A stretch of DNA of 64,000 nt from UKL13-2 sp040006575 (GCA_040006575.1 JBDTWS010000002.1:3922-67921), one strand, 5' to 3'; positions 26,379-36,185 are shown, numbered from the stretch's first letter. The notes: a model not told the origin generated them from the letters alone. Translations and numbers: made by a program.

Positions 26379-27536
26379 TTATTTTCGCAATTGCGCGAGG
26401 TAAAATTCTTTCAGCAGGCCGTACAGGCGCTCCGCAGAAAACCGGGCTTCAATGCGTTGGCGCGCCGCTGCCCCCATGTCCTTGGCACGCTGCGGATTCT
26501 CCAGCAGGGCTTGCATCGCGTTGACCAGTTCGTCCACCGCGCCCGCAGCGAATAGCACGCCGGTCTTGCCGTCCTCGATGGAATCCACCAGTCCCACAAT
26601 GCGTGAGCCGATAGCAGGAACGCCGGATGCCGCGGCATCGATCACGATCGAACCGAATCCTTCACGGAAACTGGGCAGGCACAACACGTCGGTGACCGCG
26701 AGATACGCTTCATGGTCTACCACGCGCTCGACCTCGATCACACGTTCGAAAAGCTGTGGCGAACGCGCTTTCAACGCCAACAATTCGCCTGCGGACTCGT
26801 CGGGGCCGACGAACAACAGTCGCGCCCGCGGATGTGATGCGGCCAGTGGTGCAAACGCCCGCACCATGTCGAGTGCACCCTTATCGCGGCTCTTGCGCGC
26901 GATAAAAGCAAAAACAAAATCTTGTTCACCAAGCCCAAATTTCTTGCGCAGGCGTTCGACCACCAATGGGTCACGTGGAAAAGAAAATCGCGTCAAGTCC
27001 ACGCCCGACAGCGAACCCTCGCCGAGGACAGGCAGGGCTTTCGCGTCATGTGCGAAACCGTGCTCAAGGAGAAATTCGGATTGCGACCGGCTGTCGGTCA
27101 GGCAGACGCTGTTCAGCGCATTGATCAACCTGTCGAGCCCATAAAGCAGGAAGCCGCCGACGGGATGCTGGTTGACCCAGGTCTGCCCCGTAAATGTGTG
27201 CATGCGGACGGGCACCCTGGCGGCAAAGCCGGCGAAGGCAGCGAGCAAACCCGCCTTGGGCATGATCGAATGAACAACATCGGGCCGGTTCTTTTGAAAA
27301 AAGCGATATAACGCCCACAGTGACGACACATCCGCGAGCGGGCTGAACTTGCGGTTCAGGTTGATATCCACCCACTGCACGCCGGGATAGTTTTCACGAT
27401 TGGTCGAAACATCCTGGCCGATAACGGTCACCTCAAAATCATCGGTCATGCGCAGCAGCGTGTTGTGAAGATGCCACGGCACCACATAGGAGGCGGTGAC
27501 CACGCGAACGATCTGGGGTTTGCGATTATTCTCCAC
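26379..27536 (-). CDS. GT4 family glycosyltransferase
   Basis: A protein of about 385 residues with a GT-B fold. The N-terminal part starts IVRVVTASYVVPWHLHNTLL. The C-terminal Glycos_transf_1 domain has FVFAFIARKSRDKGALDMVRA and then VTDVLCLPSFREGFGSIVIDA, with the EX7E-type motif of GT4 retaining enzymes. It would add a sugar to a lipid-linked glycan or LPS core on the cytoplasmic face. A GTG at 27536, overlapping the upstream epimerase stop by 11 bases, is chosen. The reading frame runs further upstream, but that stretch lies inside the epimerase gene. Last gene of a leftward LPS cluster. Confidence 0.88.
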   Translation of the reverse strand: MENNRKPQIVRVVTASYVVPWHLHNTLLRMTDDFEVTVIGQDVSTNRENYPGVQWVDINLNRKFSPLADVSSLWALYRFFQKNRPDVVHSIMPKAGLLAAFAGFAARVPVRMHTFTGQTWVNQHPVGGFLLYGLDRLINALNSVCLTDSRSQSEFLLEHGFAHDAKALPVLGEGSLSGVDLTRFSFPRDPLVVERLRKKFGLGEQDFVFAFIARKSRDKGALDMVRAFAPLAASHPRARLLFVGPDESAGELLALKARSPQLFERVIEVERVVDHEAYLAVTDVLCLPSFREGFGSIVIDAAASGVPAIGSRIVGLVDSIEDGKTGVLFAAGAVDELVNAMQALLENPQRAKDMGAAARQRIEARFSAERLYGLLKEFYLAQLRK

Positions 27537-28515
27537 GGGACAATCCAGTGCGCCATTGATGTACGAGTTCAGCGATGCCGTTCTCCATGCTGGTCCTGTT
27601 CTTGAAGCCCAGCTCTGTTTCGATCCTGCCTGTGCGGTAGATCGTTGGATCAGTGAGCGCATCGATACGCGACGCAGTCAGCGGAAATCCTGGAACGATA
27701 CCGCCCAACAGTGCCGCAAGCCGGGCCAACGACTCCGGAACGGTGACACGTGGCGGCGCCTTCTCCAATGCGCCGGAAATGATGCCGACGAAATCACGCA
27801 ATCTTCGGAAGTCCGAGACGATATAGGCCTTCGCGTTGCCGGGCAGGTTTGCTGTTCCGCAATGCGCCAGCGCGTCCACTACATTGTCGACGTGCACGTA
27901 GTTCGCGACGGCGTCTTTCGCATTGCCTTTTGAGCCGATAAAAAAGAACATTCCCCTGTCGATCATCCGGATCAGCTGGAACAGAGACTGATTGGACATG
28001 TCTGTGCCGTACACATTTGAGGGGCGCACGATAACGCATGACAGGTTGTGCCGCCCGGCAAAATCGACAACTTGCCGGTCCGCCGCTTCCTTGGAAATTT
28101 CATATGCATTTTCAGGATGTACCGTCGTTTCCTCAGTGACTTCAAAAGACGTTTGCGTGTCCTGTCCGTTACGTGCGCGACGCCCATACACGCCAGTGCT
28201 GCTCAACTGAACCCAGCGCCCAACGTTGCCCTGTGCAGCCGCGAGCAAATTTTCCGTACCGCGCAGATTGGTGTCGTGCATTTTTTTTTCATCACGCAAC
28301 TCTGCGGCGCAGTGATACACGATGTCTGCACCTTCGACGAACTCGCGAAGTGACACCGAGGGCAACGCGAGGTCGCCGGTAAATGTGCGGATACCCGGCG
28401 CGCTGGCGGTCGGCTGGCCGCGCGAGAGTACACGAACCGTATCTCCCCTGTTGACGTGATGGGCAAGCAGGCGTTTGCCGATAAATCCCGTGCCACCGGT
28501 TACGGCGACGATCAC
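27526..28515 (-). CDS. NAD-dependent sugar epimerase/dehydratase
   Basis: A 329-residue extended short-chain dehydrogenase. The Rossmann motif TGGTGFIGKRL is at residues 6-16, and the catalytic Tyr and Lys are in NAYEISKEAADR. The motif LSSTGVYGRR supplies the usual Ser/Thr of the active site. The protein should act on a nucleotide sugar (epimerase, dehydratase or reductase), but the exact substrate cannot be read from sequence. The start codon is GTG. It sits between a GT2 gene and a GT4 gene in the leftward cluster and overlaps the latter, so its product sugar is probably used by those transferases. Confidence 0.85.
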   Translation of the reverse strand: MIVAVTGGTGFIGKRLLAHHVNRGDTVRVLSRGQPTASAPGIRTFTGDLALPSVSLREFVEGADIVYHCAAELRDEKKMHDTNLRGTENLLAAAQGNVGRWVQLSSTGVYGRRARNGQDTQTSFEVTEETTVHPENAYEISKEAADRQVVDFAGRHNLSCVIVRPSNVYGTDMSNQSLFQLIRMIDRGMFFFIGSKGNAKDAVANYVHVDNVVDALAHCGTANLPGNAKAYIVSDFRRLRDFVGIISGALEKAPPRVTVPESLARLAALLGGIVPGFPLTASRIDALTDPTIYRTGRIETELGFKNRTSMENGIAELVHQWRTGLSRGE

Positions 28516-28556
28516 GATTTCAATCCGGTGTTTATTACGCGGCTACGCATGAACGC

Positions 28557-29507
28557 TCAATAGCGATTCAGCAGGATCAACATGCGCTGCGCAAAATCAT
28601 CCAGCGGTTTCTGGCGCCAGACTTTGCCGCTCATCGCCAGCGACAGGCGTTGCCTGAACGCCGATCGAGCGCCTGTGAATTTCTCGACCAGCCTGCGCGG
28701 TGCGACGGGCATGCGATCACGAAACGTTTCAAGGAAAGTGATTGCCTGATCGCTTTGCCAATGCAGCCCGGGCCCGCGCCCTGAAAACCGCCGCAGTTTA
28801 CGGGCCCACGCGTGCGAGCCCGCTGCGTCCGCGCCGAAGGCATTGCTGCCGTGTTGGCGGTATTGGATGGTGGGCTGTTCGTCGTACAAAACGCTGCCGA
28901 AACACGACACCACCGCATAGCACCACCAGTCATGAATCAGCACGCGCGCGGGAAGATTTGTCGCCACCAGTTCAGACGCCGCGCGATTGAGCATGATCGT
29001 ACAACCGACCGCAATATTCTCGACCAGTGCATTGCCGAATCCTGTCTTGCCGGGCAGGGGCGTGAGTCCCAGCGGATTCAGGTCGGCATCCACCAGTGCG
29101 AGCCGGCTGCAGTACATGACGGGTGCTTCGACCGTGGAAGATGAGAGCACCGCGACCGCGCGCGCTATTTTGTCCGGCGACCAGATATCGTCCTGATCGC
29201 AAAACGCGATGTAGCCGGCGCTGTCCGCAACGGCTAGGCGAAGTAATTCGAGGAAGCTGCGAGCCGCACCCAGGTTGGGTCCGCTCGCGAGGATTTCGAT
29301 GCGGCCGGCCGCTCGCGCCTTTTCAAGAATCTCCGCAGTGCCGTCGGATGATCCATCGTCACGCACCAGGATTCGCGCGGGTGCATGGGTCTGCGCATAC
29401 AGCGAATCGAGCTGTGCCTGCAGAAAATCCTCGCCATTGAACGTCGACAGCAGAACCGTCACGTCGTCGACAGGGGCTTCAGTGGCGAGGGGCCGGCGTG
29501 TGTTCAT
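28557..29507 (-). CDS. GT2 family glycosyltransferase (rhamnosyltransferase-like)
   Basis: A 316-residue GT-A enzyme. The opening DDVTVLLSTFNGEDFLQAQL is the usual GT2 N-terminus, RDDGSSDGT holds the first Asp pair, and the DXD-type motif is CDQDDIWSPDKI, common in rhamnosyl- and similar transferases of O-antigen clusters. A dTDP-rhamnose operon ends at the left edge of the window, so a rhamnose donor is plausible but not shown. The gene lies 41 bases upstream of the epimerase on the same strand. Confidence 0.88.
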   Translation of the reverse strand: MNTRRPLATEAPVDDVTVLLSTFNGEDFLQAQLDSLYAQTHAPARILVRDDGSSDGTAEILEKARAAGRIEILASGPNLGAARSFLELLRLAVADSAGYIAFCDQDDIWSPDKIARAVAVLSSSTVEAPVMYCSRLALVDADLNPLGLTPLPGKTGFGNALVENIAVGCTIMLNRAASELVATNLPARVLIHDWWCYAVVSCFGSVLYDEQPTIQYRQHGSNAFGADAAGSHAWARKLRRFSGRGPGLHWQSDQAITFLETFRDRMPVAPRRLVEKFTGARSAFRQRLSLAMSGKVWRQKPLDDFAQRMLILLNRY

Positions 29508-29672
29508 TTCGCTTTTTCAGGCAGGGTTTTCCGGACGTGCGCGGCAGCGGCGGCAACGCGCACCGTGACGCGCACCGTGACCATTACGCGCGAGGATAGC
29601 ATGGGGGTTTCGCCTGTATTGAACGTGCGCCAGACAGTAACCCGCTTGCTGAAAACTCAATAATTTTAGTCT

Positions 29673-29744
29673 AAACTCTAGCGCTGGCGCACTTTGCAGG
29701 TCACAAATGCCCGGAAAGGTGCGCCAATGCTAGACTTTGAGTTT
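29673..29744. repeat. Dispersed palindromic repeat, copy 2 (divergent)
   Basis: An inverted repeat has arms CTCTAGCGCTGGCGCAC (29676-29692) and GTGCGCCAATGCTAGA (29719-29734), flanked by AAAC and GTTT bases. It is the most divergent of the four family members, with CTCTAG where the others have CTCCAG. It sits in the 279-base gap between the GT2 start and the FkbM gene end, directly downstream of the FkbM gene. The rest of that gap shows nothing else recognisable. Confidence 0.65.
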
Positions 29745-29786
29745 CGATTTTGGCGACCAGTCACATTTTGCCGATAGCGAGAACGG

Positions 29787-30635
29787 CTACGGATGCGGCG
29801 CGTTTTCCCCGACCAGTCGTTTCAGGTAACGAACCGCATGATTGCCGCCGATTCGCCGGTCGAGCGCAGCAAGGACGACGAGCGCCAGGTCGTGCGACGC
29901 AAGCACATCGTGTGCGAGCACCGCGTATTTCCGCAGCTTGGTCACATCGAGACTATCCAGTTGCATCCAGTCGCGCACATAAAACGCGTCCGACCAGAGC
30001 ATCTGCCGTACGCCCTGGTTGACGTCGTTGTTCAGGATGAGCGGCTTGAACGCGCGGCCGCCAAAACCGTTAAAGGTATGGAATTGGAATTGCCGCCCGC
30101 GCAGGAACGTATCAACATCGGCAAACAGCGGCTGCCCTTCATACATCTGCACGAATTCAACTTCGGTCTCTATCAGCAGAGTGCCGGAAAGTGCGCGCAG
30201 CGCATTGCGGAATATCGACAGCTCGGCGCCCTGCACATCGATCTTGATGTAATCGACGTCGGTGATGTCGGCAATGTCGTCGAGGCGAACCGTATTGACC
30301 GGATGTTCGGCGACCGGAGTCATCAGTTCGGCAAGGTTCTGGAATTTTGACAGCAGCGGCATGTTGGGTTTGTAGAGCGAACCCGTCAGCACCCAGTTGG
30401 TTTCGTGGAAAGTGCCGGCCTGGCCATCGCCCACCCAATACGGAAAGAAGCGGTGGGGTTCGCCGTAACGCCGGTTGAGTTTTTCGCACTCTGTGGCGTT
30501 GGGTTCAAAGCCGATGATGCGCGCCCGGCCTGCATCCACCAGCGATTGATAGGATGGGCGCTCATCCAGCGCCGCGCCAATATCGACGATATTGATCTGA
30601 AATGGTTCGGGAAAAAACTCAAGCAAACTCCACAT
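29787..30635 (-). CDS. FkbM family SAM-dependent methyltransferase
   Basis: A 282-residue methyltransferase. The SAM-binding region is NIVDIGAALDERPSYQSL, then ARIIGFEPNATECEKLN, where the acidic Glu contacts SAM ribose. The FkbM signature DVDYIKIDVQGAELSIFRNA follows. FkbM proteins O-methylate sugars or natural products. In this glycan cluster the acceptor is likely a sugar hydroxyl, perhaps a terminal cap recognised by a Wzt-type exporter. The start has a GAGG ribosome binding site 8 bases upstream. Confidence 0.88.
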   Translation of the reverse strand: MWSLLEFFPEPFQINIVDIGAALDERPSYQSLVDAGRARIIGFEPNATECEKLNRRYGEPHRFFPYWVGDGQAGTFHETNWVLTGSLYKPNMPLLSKFQNLAELMTPVAEHPVNTVRLDDIADITDVDYIKIDVQGAELSIFRNALRALSGTLLIETEVEFVQMYEGQPLFADVDTFLRGRQFQFHTFNGFGGRAFKPLILNNDVNQGVRQMLWSDAFYVRDWMQLDSLDVTKLRKYAVLAHDVLASHDLALVVLAALDRRIGGNHAVRYLKRLVGENAPHP

Positions 30636-30741
30636 CGGTCTCGCCTCGACAGACTAATAATTCATGAGCGGTGATGTTGTGAGCAACACATGAACCTGTG
30701 GCCGCAATGACTTCGCTTGCCCGTGGCCTGCACGCCGGCGA

Positions 30742-32487
30742 TCACGCCCCCGCAAACTGCATCCGCTGCAACACCGAATACGTGCCGTTCCGCGCCAGCA
30801 GCTCGGCGTGCGAACCGATCTCCGCGATGCGGCCATTCTCCATCACCACAATGCGATCCGCGTTTTCGATGGTGGACAGGCGATGCGCCACGACCAGTGT
30901 GGTGCGCCCCTTCATCAAGGTGTCCAGCGCACTTTGCACCGCACGTTCCGATTCGCTGTCCAGCGCAGACGTCGCTTCATCGAGCAGCAGGATCGGCGCG
31001 TCCTTGAAAATGGCGCGCGCGATGGCCAGGCGCTGGCGCTGGCCGCCGGAAAGACGCGAGCCGTTGTCGCCGATATTGGTATCAAATCCATCGGGCAGGG
31101 CGTTGATGAAATCGATGCAGTGCGCGGCTTCGGCGGCGCGGCGGATTTTGTCCTTGTCGGCTGCCGCATCTGCGCTCACGCCGTAGGCAATATTGGCTGC
31201 GACCGAATCATTGAACAGCACCACATCCTGGCTCACCAGCGCGATCTGCCGCCGCAGGTCGGTCAGTTTGATATCCGCCAGCGCGTGCCCGTCCAGCGTA
31301 ATGCCGCCGGCAGTGGGCGTGAAGAAGCGCGGCAGCAGATTGATAAGGCTGGTCTTCCCACCCCCTGATGGGCCGACCAGTGCGACAGTCTCACCGGGTG
31401 AAATGGTCAACGTGACGTCGTGCAATGCGGGTGCGGTCTGGTTTTCGTATTGCAGGCCCACGCCGCTGAAATCGATGCGCCCCTGTGCGCGATCGAGTGA
31501 AATGCTGCCGGTGTCCACTTCAGTCTGCGTGTCGATCAGGGCGAACACGCTCTCTGCTGAAGCCAGTCCCTTTTGAATCTGCTCACCCACACCGGTGAGG
31601 CCCTTCAATTGCGGAATAAGGCCCGCCGCCGCGACGATGTAGGTGATGAAGTCCGGCAGTTCAAGGCCCGTGCCCAGTGTGCGGCTCGCGGCGAGATACA
31701 CAATCGAGGCGATGGCGATCGACACCACCAGGTGCGTGAACGGCGTGCCCGCAGCCGCAGCCGCGCCGTGCTTCACGTTCAGGCTGCGAATCCGGTTGGC
31801 GGCCGCATCGAAGCGCTTCGCTTCATACGCTTCACCGCCGAACACCTTGATCACCTTGTGGCCGCGAATCGATTCTTCCAGCACGCTGGTGATGGCGCCC
31901 TGTGCCACCTGCGCCTCACGGCTGATCTTGCGCAGGCGGCGATTGAACGCGCCGATGATGAGCGCCAGTATCGGCACCGCGGCGAAAATAATCAGCGTCA
32001 GTTTCCAGCTGATCACAAACATCCACACCAGCGCGCCGACCAGCGTCACGCTGCCGCGCACCAGCGCGGTCAGGGTGTTGGTGGTCGCCTCAAGAATGCC
32101 CAGCACGTCGTAGGTCACTTTCGACATCAGCGCCCCGGTCGAGGTGCCGCTGAAAAACGGTTCCGGCAGGCGGATGACGCGCTGGAACATGCGGCTGCGC
32201 AAATCCATGATGACGCGATTTCCCACCCACTGCATGCCGTAACCCGACGCAAAATTGGATATGCCCGTGATCATGAAAATTACCACAATGCCGAACGAGG
32301 CAATGAGCGCATATTGCGACTGGCCCTGTGCGAACAGCATGTCCAGCAGCCAGTTCAGGAATGGCAGGAACAGCGCCTGTGCCGCACCGCCGACCATCAT
32401 CGCGAACACCGCCCCCGCAAATACCAGGCGATAGGGTTTCACATGCGTCAGCATGCGGGCGTACAGCGCGCGATTAGTGGCGTTCAT
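30742..32487 (-). CDS. msbA: Lipid A / LPS core flippase MsbA-type ABC transporter
   Basis: A half-transporter of about 581 residues with a membrane domain (residues about 15-320, six spans) and an ATPase domain. Walker A is GPSGGGKTS, the signature is LSGGQRQRLAIARAIF, and Walker B is ILLLDEATSALD. The length and the glycan-gene context agree with MsbA, which flips lipid A-core across the inner membrane. The ATG at 32487 (MNATNRALYARML) is chosen. The longer reading frame upstream lies in the GT9 gene, which it overlaps by 14 bases. Related MsbA-like exporters of other lipids remain possible. Confidence 0.85.
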   Translation of the reverse strand: MNATNRALYARMLTHVKPYRLVFAGAVFAMMVGGAAQALFLPFLNWLLDMLFAQGQSQYALIASFGIVVIFMITGISNFASGYGMQWVGNRVIMDLRSRMFQRVIRLPEPFFSGTSTGALMSKVTYDVLGILEATTNTLTALVRGSVTLVGALVWMFVISWKLTLIIFAAVPILALIIGAFNRRLRKISREAQVAQGAITSVLEESIRGHKVIKVFGGEAYEAKRFDAAANRIRSLNVKHGAAAAAGTPFTHLVVSIAIASIVYLAASRTLGTGLELPDFITYIVAAAGLIPQLKGLTGVGEQIQKGLASAESVFALIDTQTEVDTGSISLDRAQGRIDFSGVGLQYENQTAPALHDVTLTISPGETVALVGPSGGGKTSLINLLPRFFTPTAGGITLDGHALADIKLTDLRRQIALVSQDVVLFNDSVAANIAYGVSADAAADKDKIRRAAEAAHCIDFINALPDGFDTNIGDNGSRLSGGQRQRLAIARAIFKDAPILLLDEATSALDSESERAVQSALDTLMKGRTTLVVAHRLSTIENADRIVVMENGRIAEIGSHAELLARNGTYSVLQRMQFAGA

Positions 32488-33676
32488 GGTGCAATGATAT
32501 GACGTGATGACCCGGCTGGGAGAAAGCGATATCTTCCGGACGCGGGTTGTCAGACAGCAGGACATTCACCGCGTCGAGCACCAGTCCTACGCCGAGCTTG
32601 TCCAGGCAATCGCTGCGGCTGTTGATATGGCGCTCGCAACCTTCAAGCATGCACGGCACGCAATCGCCAGGCCCCTGCAACAGGATCACATTGCCGCGCC
32701 GGCCACTGCCGCGCCGCGCCCAAGGGCTGGTGAGTGAAGTCCAACCGTGCGGCCATGGCCCCCACTTCACCGGGTTTGACGGGCCGAACAACGTCACGAC
32801 CGGCACGCCGGTAGCTGCCGCAATATGCGTGACGGCGGTGTCGGGTCCCACATACAGCTTCGACAGGCGAATGATTTCGGCGGTCTCCGCCAGCGATAGC
32901 GTGCCGGCCATGTTCAGCACACCCGCGGGCAACTTTGCTGCGATTTCATTTGCATATGAGACTTCAGCAGGATCTGCGCTGCCGGTCAGCACAATCTGCG
33001 ATCCGCGCGCCATCAATGCATTGCCCAGCGCAATCCACGCATCCTGTGGCCACATCTTGTAGCGAAATTTGGGGTAGGGGTGCAGCACCGCGAAAGGTGC
33101 GTCCTGAAATCCGTCAAGGCGATTCCTGAGGGCGCCGAGATGATAGGGGCTGATCGAAGGTGGCACTACTTCAGTCACCGGCGCAATGCCGAGCGCCTCG
33201 GCGAGGCGCAATCCGGTGGTGACGGTATGGGTATCGAGGTCATCAAATACCAGCGCCTCGCTCAACAGCAATTTCTTGAAGCGCTCCTGCAACGTAGGTT
33301 TCGTCGCGCTCTTACGCTTTGGTGGCGCGCCCAGATAGCCGATGCGATAGCGGCCCGCCACCCAGCCGTAAATGCGCGCGCGGTCGGTGGGGATGGGCGC
33401 CACGGCGAGGTCGTATTGCCGCCACAGCCGGCGAAACAGCCGCAACTTTTCAGCGAAGCTGTCGCTGCGCGGCACGGTAATAATTTCCGCGATATCCGCA
33501 TTGCCTTCGATGGCGCCCTCGGTGCCCTGGAAAACCAGCACGTCGATGCGCGTTTCCGGCCAGGCGCGTTTCATCGATCGCACCAGCGGTGTCGTCAGCA
33601 GCACGTCACCAATGCGTTGCGGGCACGAGACCAGCACGCGCGCAGGAGCGTTTCCGGCAAAGCGCGGCGATTTCAT
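32474..33676 (-). CDS. GT9 family glycosyltransferase (heptosyltransferase-like)
   Basis: A protein of 400 residues of the ADP-heptose:LPS heptosyltransferase family. The N-terminal signature LVSCPQRIGDVLLTTPLVRS is followed by the C-terminal donor-site segment GPDTAVTHIAAATGVPVVTL, then FGPSNPVKWGPW. The Cys-containing tail (CVPCMLEGCERH) is typical of GT9 proteins. It would act on the LPS inner core at the cytoplasmic membrane. The ATG at 33676 overlaps the previous gene's stop (ATGA) and its 3' end overlaps msbA. Those overlaps support a coupled operon with LPS export. Confidence 0.9.
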   Translation of the reverse strand: MKSPRFAGNAPARVLVSCPQRIGDVLLTTPLVRSMKRAWPETRIDVLVFQGTEGAIEGNADIAEIITVPRSDSFAEKLRLFRRLWRQYDLAVAPIPTDRARIYGWVAGRYRIGYLGAPPKRKSATKPTLQERFKKLLLSEALVFDDLDTHTVTTGLRLAEALGIAPVTEVVPPSISPYHLGALRNRLDGFQDAPFAVLHPYPKFRYKMWPQDAWIALGNALMARGSQIVLTGSADPAEVSYANEIAAKLPAGVLNMAGTLSLAETAEIIRLSKLYVGPDTAVTHIAAATGVPVVTLFGPSNPVKWGPWPHGWTSLTSPWARRGSGRRGNVILLQGPGDCVPCMLEGCERHINSRSDCLDKLGVGLVLDAVNVLLSDNPRPEDIAFSQPGHHVISLHHERH

Positions 33677-34683
33677 TGCCGGGTTTCCGACGTGATGCCG
33701 AATGCGTGCACGATTTGCCTGTCGAACTCGAGCTGTTCGCGCGAAATGATGTCGCGGTAGTGATCGAACTCCGCAGAGCAGTGATCGAAGTCTTCGATCA
33801 ACCGTTGCACCTGCCGGCCGAATTTTTCTACGAACGCCGCATCGTTGGTATCGAACTTGTAGGCCGCGGGAATCGGCACATCGATGTCGTTTCCGGCCGA
33901 ACCATTCAGCCCGGTGATCACGCAACAGCCGTGTATCGCCGCTTCACGCGGCAGGCGATCCTTGCCCGGATGATGTCCGAAATCCATATACATTTTTGAG
34001 CCCAGGAAAATATCGGCAAGCTGTTCGCGGTTGTAGCCGGCCAGGGGCATGAAATCCCAGTCCGGAAATGCCGCGATCAACTGCTGGGTAATTTTCTTTC
34101 CCTTGTGCGGATTGAACAGGATGCGATTGCTGCGCACGGCCATGGCGCGTTTGCCACGGACTTCCTGCAGATACGCGGGGGTGGTGTAGACCGGAATCGC
34201 GTCCGACAACAGCACACCGTCGATGCCGTTGCCGGCCAGGAATTTCATCGCGTAATCGCTTTGTGCAAAATTTTTCAGGTGCTTCAACGCCTGCACGCCG
34301 CCCCACGGCCTCAGGCCCTTCAGTGTGTATTTGAAATAGCGGATCTTGTCGCGCCACGGATGGCCGTATCGCACGCAGGTGAAATTGTTGACCGACATCC
34401 ACCAGATCGCTGCCACGGCGTGCCGAACTTTCAGGGCATAGGTGGTCACGATTTCAGGGAAAACAATCAGCTCCCCGGCGACATCGCGATACGGGACGAC
34501 GGGCGCATGGTATTTGCGATACGGCACGGCCGTGTCGAACGTGCGGTCAAACGGGAAATACACCACCGCGGCCGGCTGGCCCAGGCGAACCAGGTCCGCC
34601 ACCAGCTGGTGAATCGCTTCGGGACCGGCGGTCATCGCGTTGCCCGGGCACGCCACCAAAACGGTTTTGTAGTGACCGGCCAT
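33673..34683 (-). CDS. Uncharacterised protein of LPS cluster, glycosyltransferase-like
   Basis: I do not recognise this 336-residue protein with confidence. The N-terminus (TVLVACPGNAMTAGPEAIHQLV) resembles GT-B enzymes. Features further on are LDEALVSYQ-unrelated: MAVRSNRILFNPHKGKKIT, then LADIFLGSKMYMDFGHHPGKD and RLPREAAIHGCCVITG. The last two resemble the donor-side patterns of GT4-like transferases, including Glu after a Pro-Arg. No signal peptide or clear membrane span is present, so it is probably cytoplasmic. ATG 34683 is preferred to 34689 because of AGGA spacing. First gene of the leftward LPS operon, overlapping the GT9 gene and divergent from the O-antigen ligase gene. Confidence 0.65.
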   Translation of the reverse strand: MAGHYKTVLVACPGNAMTAGPEAIHQLVADLVRLGQPAAVVYFPFDRTFDTAVPYRKYHAPVVPYRDVAGELIVFPEIVTTYALKVRHAVAAIWWMSVNNFTCVRYGHPWRDKIRYFKYTLKGLRPWGGVQALKHLKNFAQSDYAMKFLAGNGIDGVLLSDAIPVYTTPAYLQEVRGKRAMAVRSNRILFNPHKGKKITQQLIAAFPDWDFMPLAGYNREQLADIFLGSKMYMDFGHHPGKDRLPREAAIHGCCVITGLNGSAGNDIDVPIPAAYKFDTNDAAFVEKFGRQVQRLIEDFDHCSAEFDHYRDIISREQLEFDRQIVHAFGITSETRQ

Positions 34684-34800
34684 CTGCATTTTCCTGTACG
34701 GCTCCGGTAGCTTCGGCTCCAGGATTGGAGAAGGGATGAGAGTATTGCGGCGGGAGAGGCAAATAATACTAAAATCCTGCTAAACAATGGATAAATAATC

Positions 34801-36153
34801 GTGGCCTTGCTGACTCGTTTTTTCGACGGTTTCGTCGATCCCAAGGCCCTCTCGTTCGGCTTGCCGGCGAAGCCGGTGGTATCAGGCAAGCGGCTGGCGG
34901 AAACGCCGCTGGAATGGGCCGTGCTGCTGGCGCTGCTGATGGCCCCGGTGGTATATCTCAGCGTCCGGCACGGCATCCACGCCTGTCTTTACCTGCTCGT
35001 CGCGCTGGCCGCATATCAATTCGTTAAATATCCGGACTTGTATCGGCGCGACATGTCGGAGCCCTGGGTCGGTCCGCTGATGCTGGCGTTTGCAGGATTG
35101 TTCCTGGCGACGGCTATCACCCAGATCGCCGGGCAAAATTTCCATCTCGCCTCATTTGACAGTCCGTCCAAGATCCTGCTGGGCGGCGCGGTGTTCTTGT
35201 TCCTGCGCCGGCGCAGTATTTCCTTTGTCCGCACGCTCGAATGGAGTCTCCCCGCCGGGCTGTTGCTGACGCGCATGATCATCTGGCTGTATCCCGGTGC
35301 GATCGCCAACTGGGACGGGATCCGCTATGCGACCAGTTTTGTCGACCCCAATTCGCTGGGCAGCCAGAGCCTGATCCTGACCATGCTGTGCCTGTTTTCG
35401 ATCGGCCTTTTCGGCAAGGAACGCCCTTTGCTGCTGTTACTGAAAATTGCCGGCGTGGTGGTGGGGTTGGAGATCGCAATCCATGCCGGGTCGCGCGGCG
35501 CCTGGATGGCGATGCCGCCCATGTTGGTGTTGTGGGTGGTGCTGTATTTCTGCCGCACGAAAGAAACCGGCTTCGCGCGCTACTTTGTTCCACTCAGCCT
35601 GTTCACCATTGCGATCCTGGGCATGTCGCTGGGGTATGACGCGATAGGCACCAGCCGCGGCACCAGCGCCTTTGAGGCGCTGTGCGACTGGGCCACCGGC
35701 CGCAACCTGGAAGGGCCGGTGGGACTGCGCCTGTCGATCTGGAAAATCTCATTTGCACTCGCGCAGGACAGCCCGTGGATCGGTTATGGCAAGACCAACT
35801 TCAGCCTGCTGCTGGCCAACTATCCCGAGAACATCCCGGCGCTTCGCAGTGCGATCGACACACTTTCATTTGCGGGACCGCACAGCGATATCCTCGCCAA
35901 GCAACTGTCGATGGGCCTGATTGGACTGTTCGCCTATTTCGCCACCTTGCTGGTACCTGCCCTTTATTTTTGGCGCCATCGCCGCGATGCAGATGTGGAC
36001 CGCCATGTCGCCGCCCACCTGGGAATGTATTTTGTCGCCGGCATTTTTGTCTGCGGCTTGTCCAATGAAATGTTGTCCCTCAAGTACCTGTGTTCGTTCT
36101 TCGCGCTGATGGTGGCCGGCCTCGCGGCCGACGTGGCGCGGCGCGGAAGGTAG
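34801..36153 (+). CDS. O-antigen ligase / polymerase (WaaL/Wzy-type)
   Basis: A 450-residue integral membrane protein with about ten to twelve hydrophobic segments and a large periplasmic loop. The conserved GSRGAWMAMPPMLVLWV (near residue 229) is the Wzy_C/O-antigen ligase signature. The loop GTSRGTSAFEALCDWATGRN, followed by RLSIWKISFALAQDSPWIGYG, matches the family pattern. The protein would transfer lipid-linked O-antigen to lipid A-core or polymerise it at the periplasmic face. The start is GTG, preceded by an AT-rich divergent promoter region shared with the leftward operon. Ligase and polymerase roles cannot be separated from sequence alone. Confidence 0.88.
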   Translation: MALLTRFFDGFVDPKALSFGLPAKPVVSGKRLAETPLEWAVLLALLMAPVVYLSVRHGIHACLYLLVALAAYQFVKYPDLYRRDMSEPWVGPLMLAFAGLFLATAITQIAGQNFHLASFDSPSKILLGGAVFLFLRRRSISFVRTLEWSLPAGLLLTRMIIWLYPGAIANWDGIRYATSFVDPNSLGSQSLILTMLCLFSIGLFGKERPLLLLLKIAGVVVGLEIAIHAGSRGAWMAMPPMLVLWVVLYFCRTKETGFARYFVPLSLFTIAILGMSLGYDAIGTSRGTSAFEALCDWATGRNLEGPVGLRLSIWKISFALAQDSPWIGYGKTNFSLLLANYPENIPALRSAIDTLSFAGPHSDILAKQLSMGLIGLFAYFATLLVPALYFWRHRRDADVDRHVAAHLGMYFVAGIFVCGLSNEMLSLKYLCSFFALMVAGLAADVARRGR

Positions 36154-36185
36154 CGCTGATGTTGCCCCAACGGTAAAGTAGCCCC

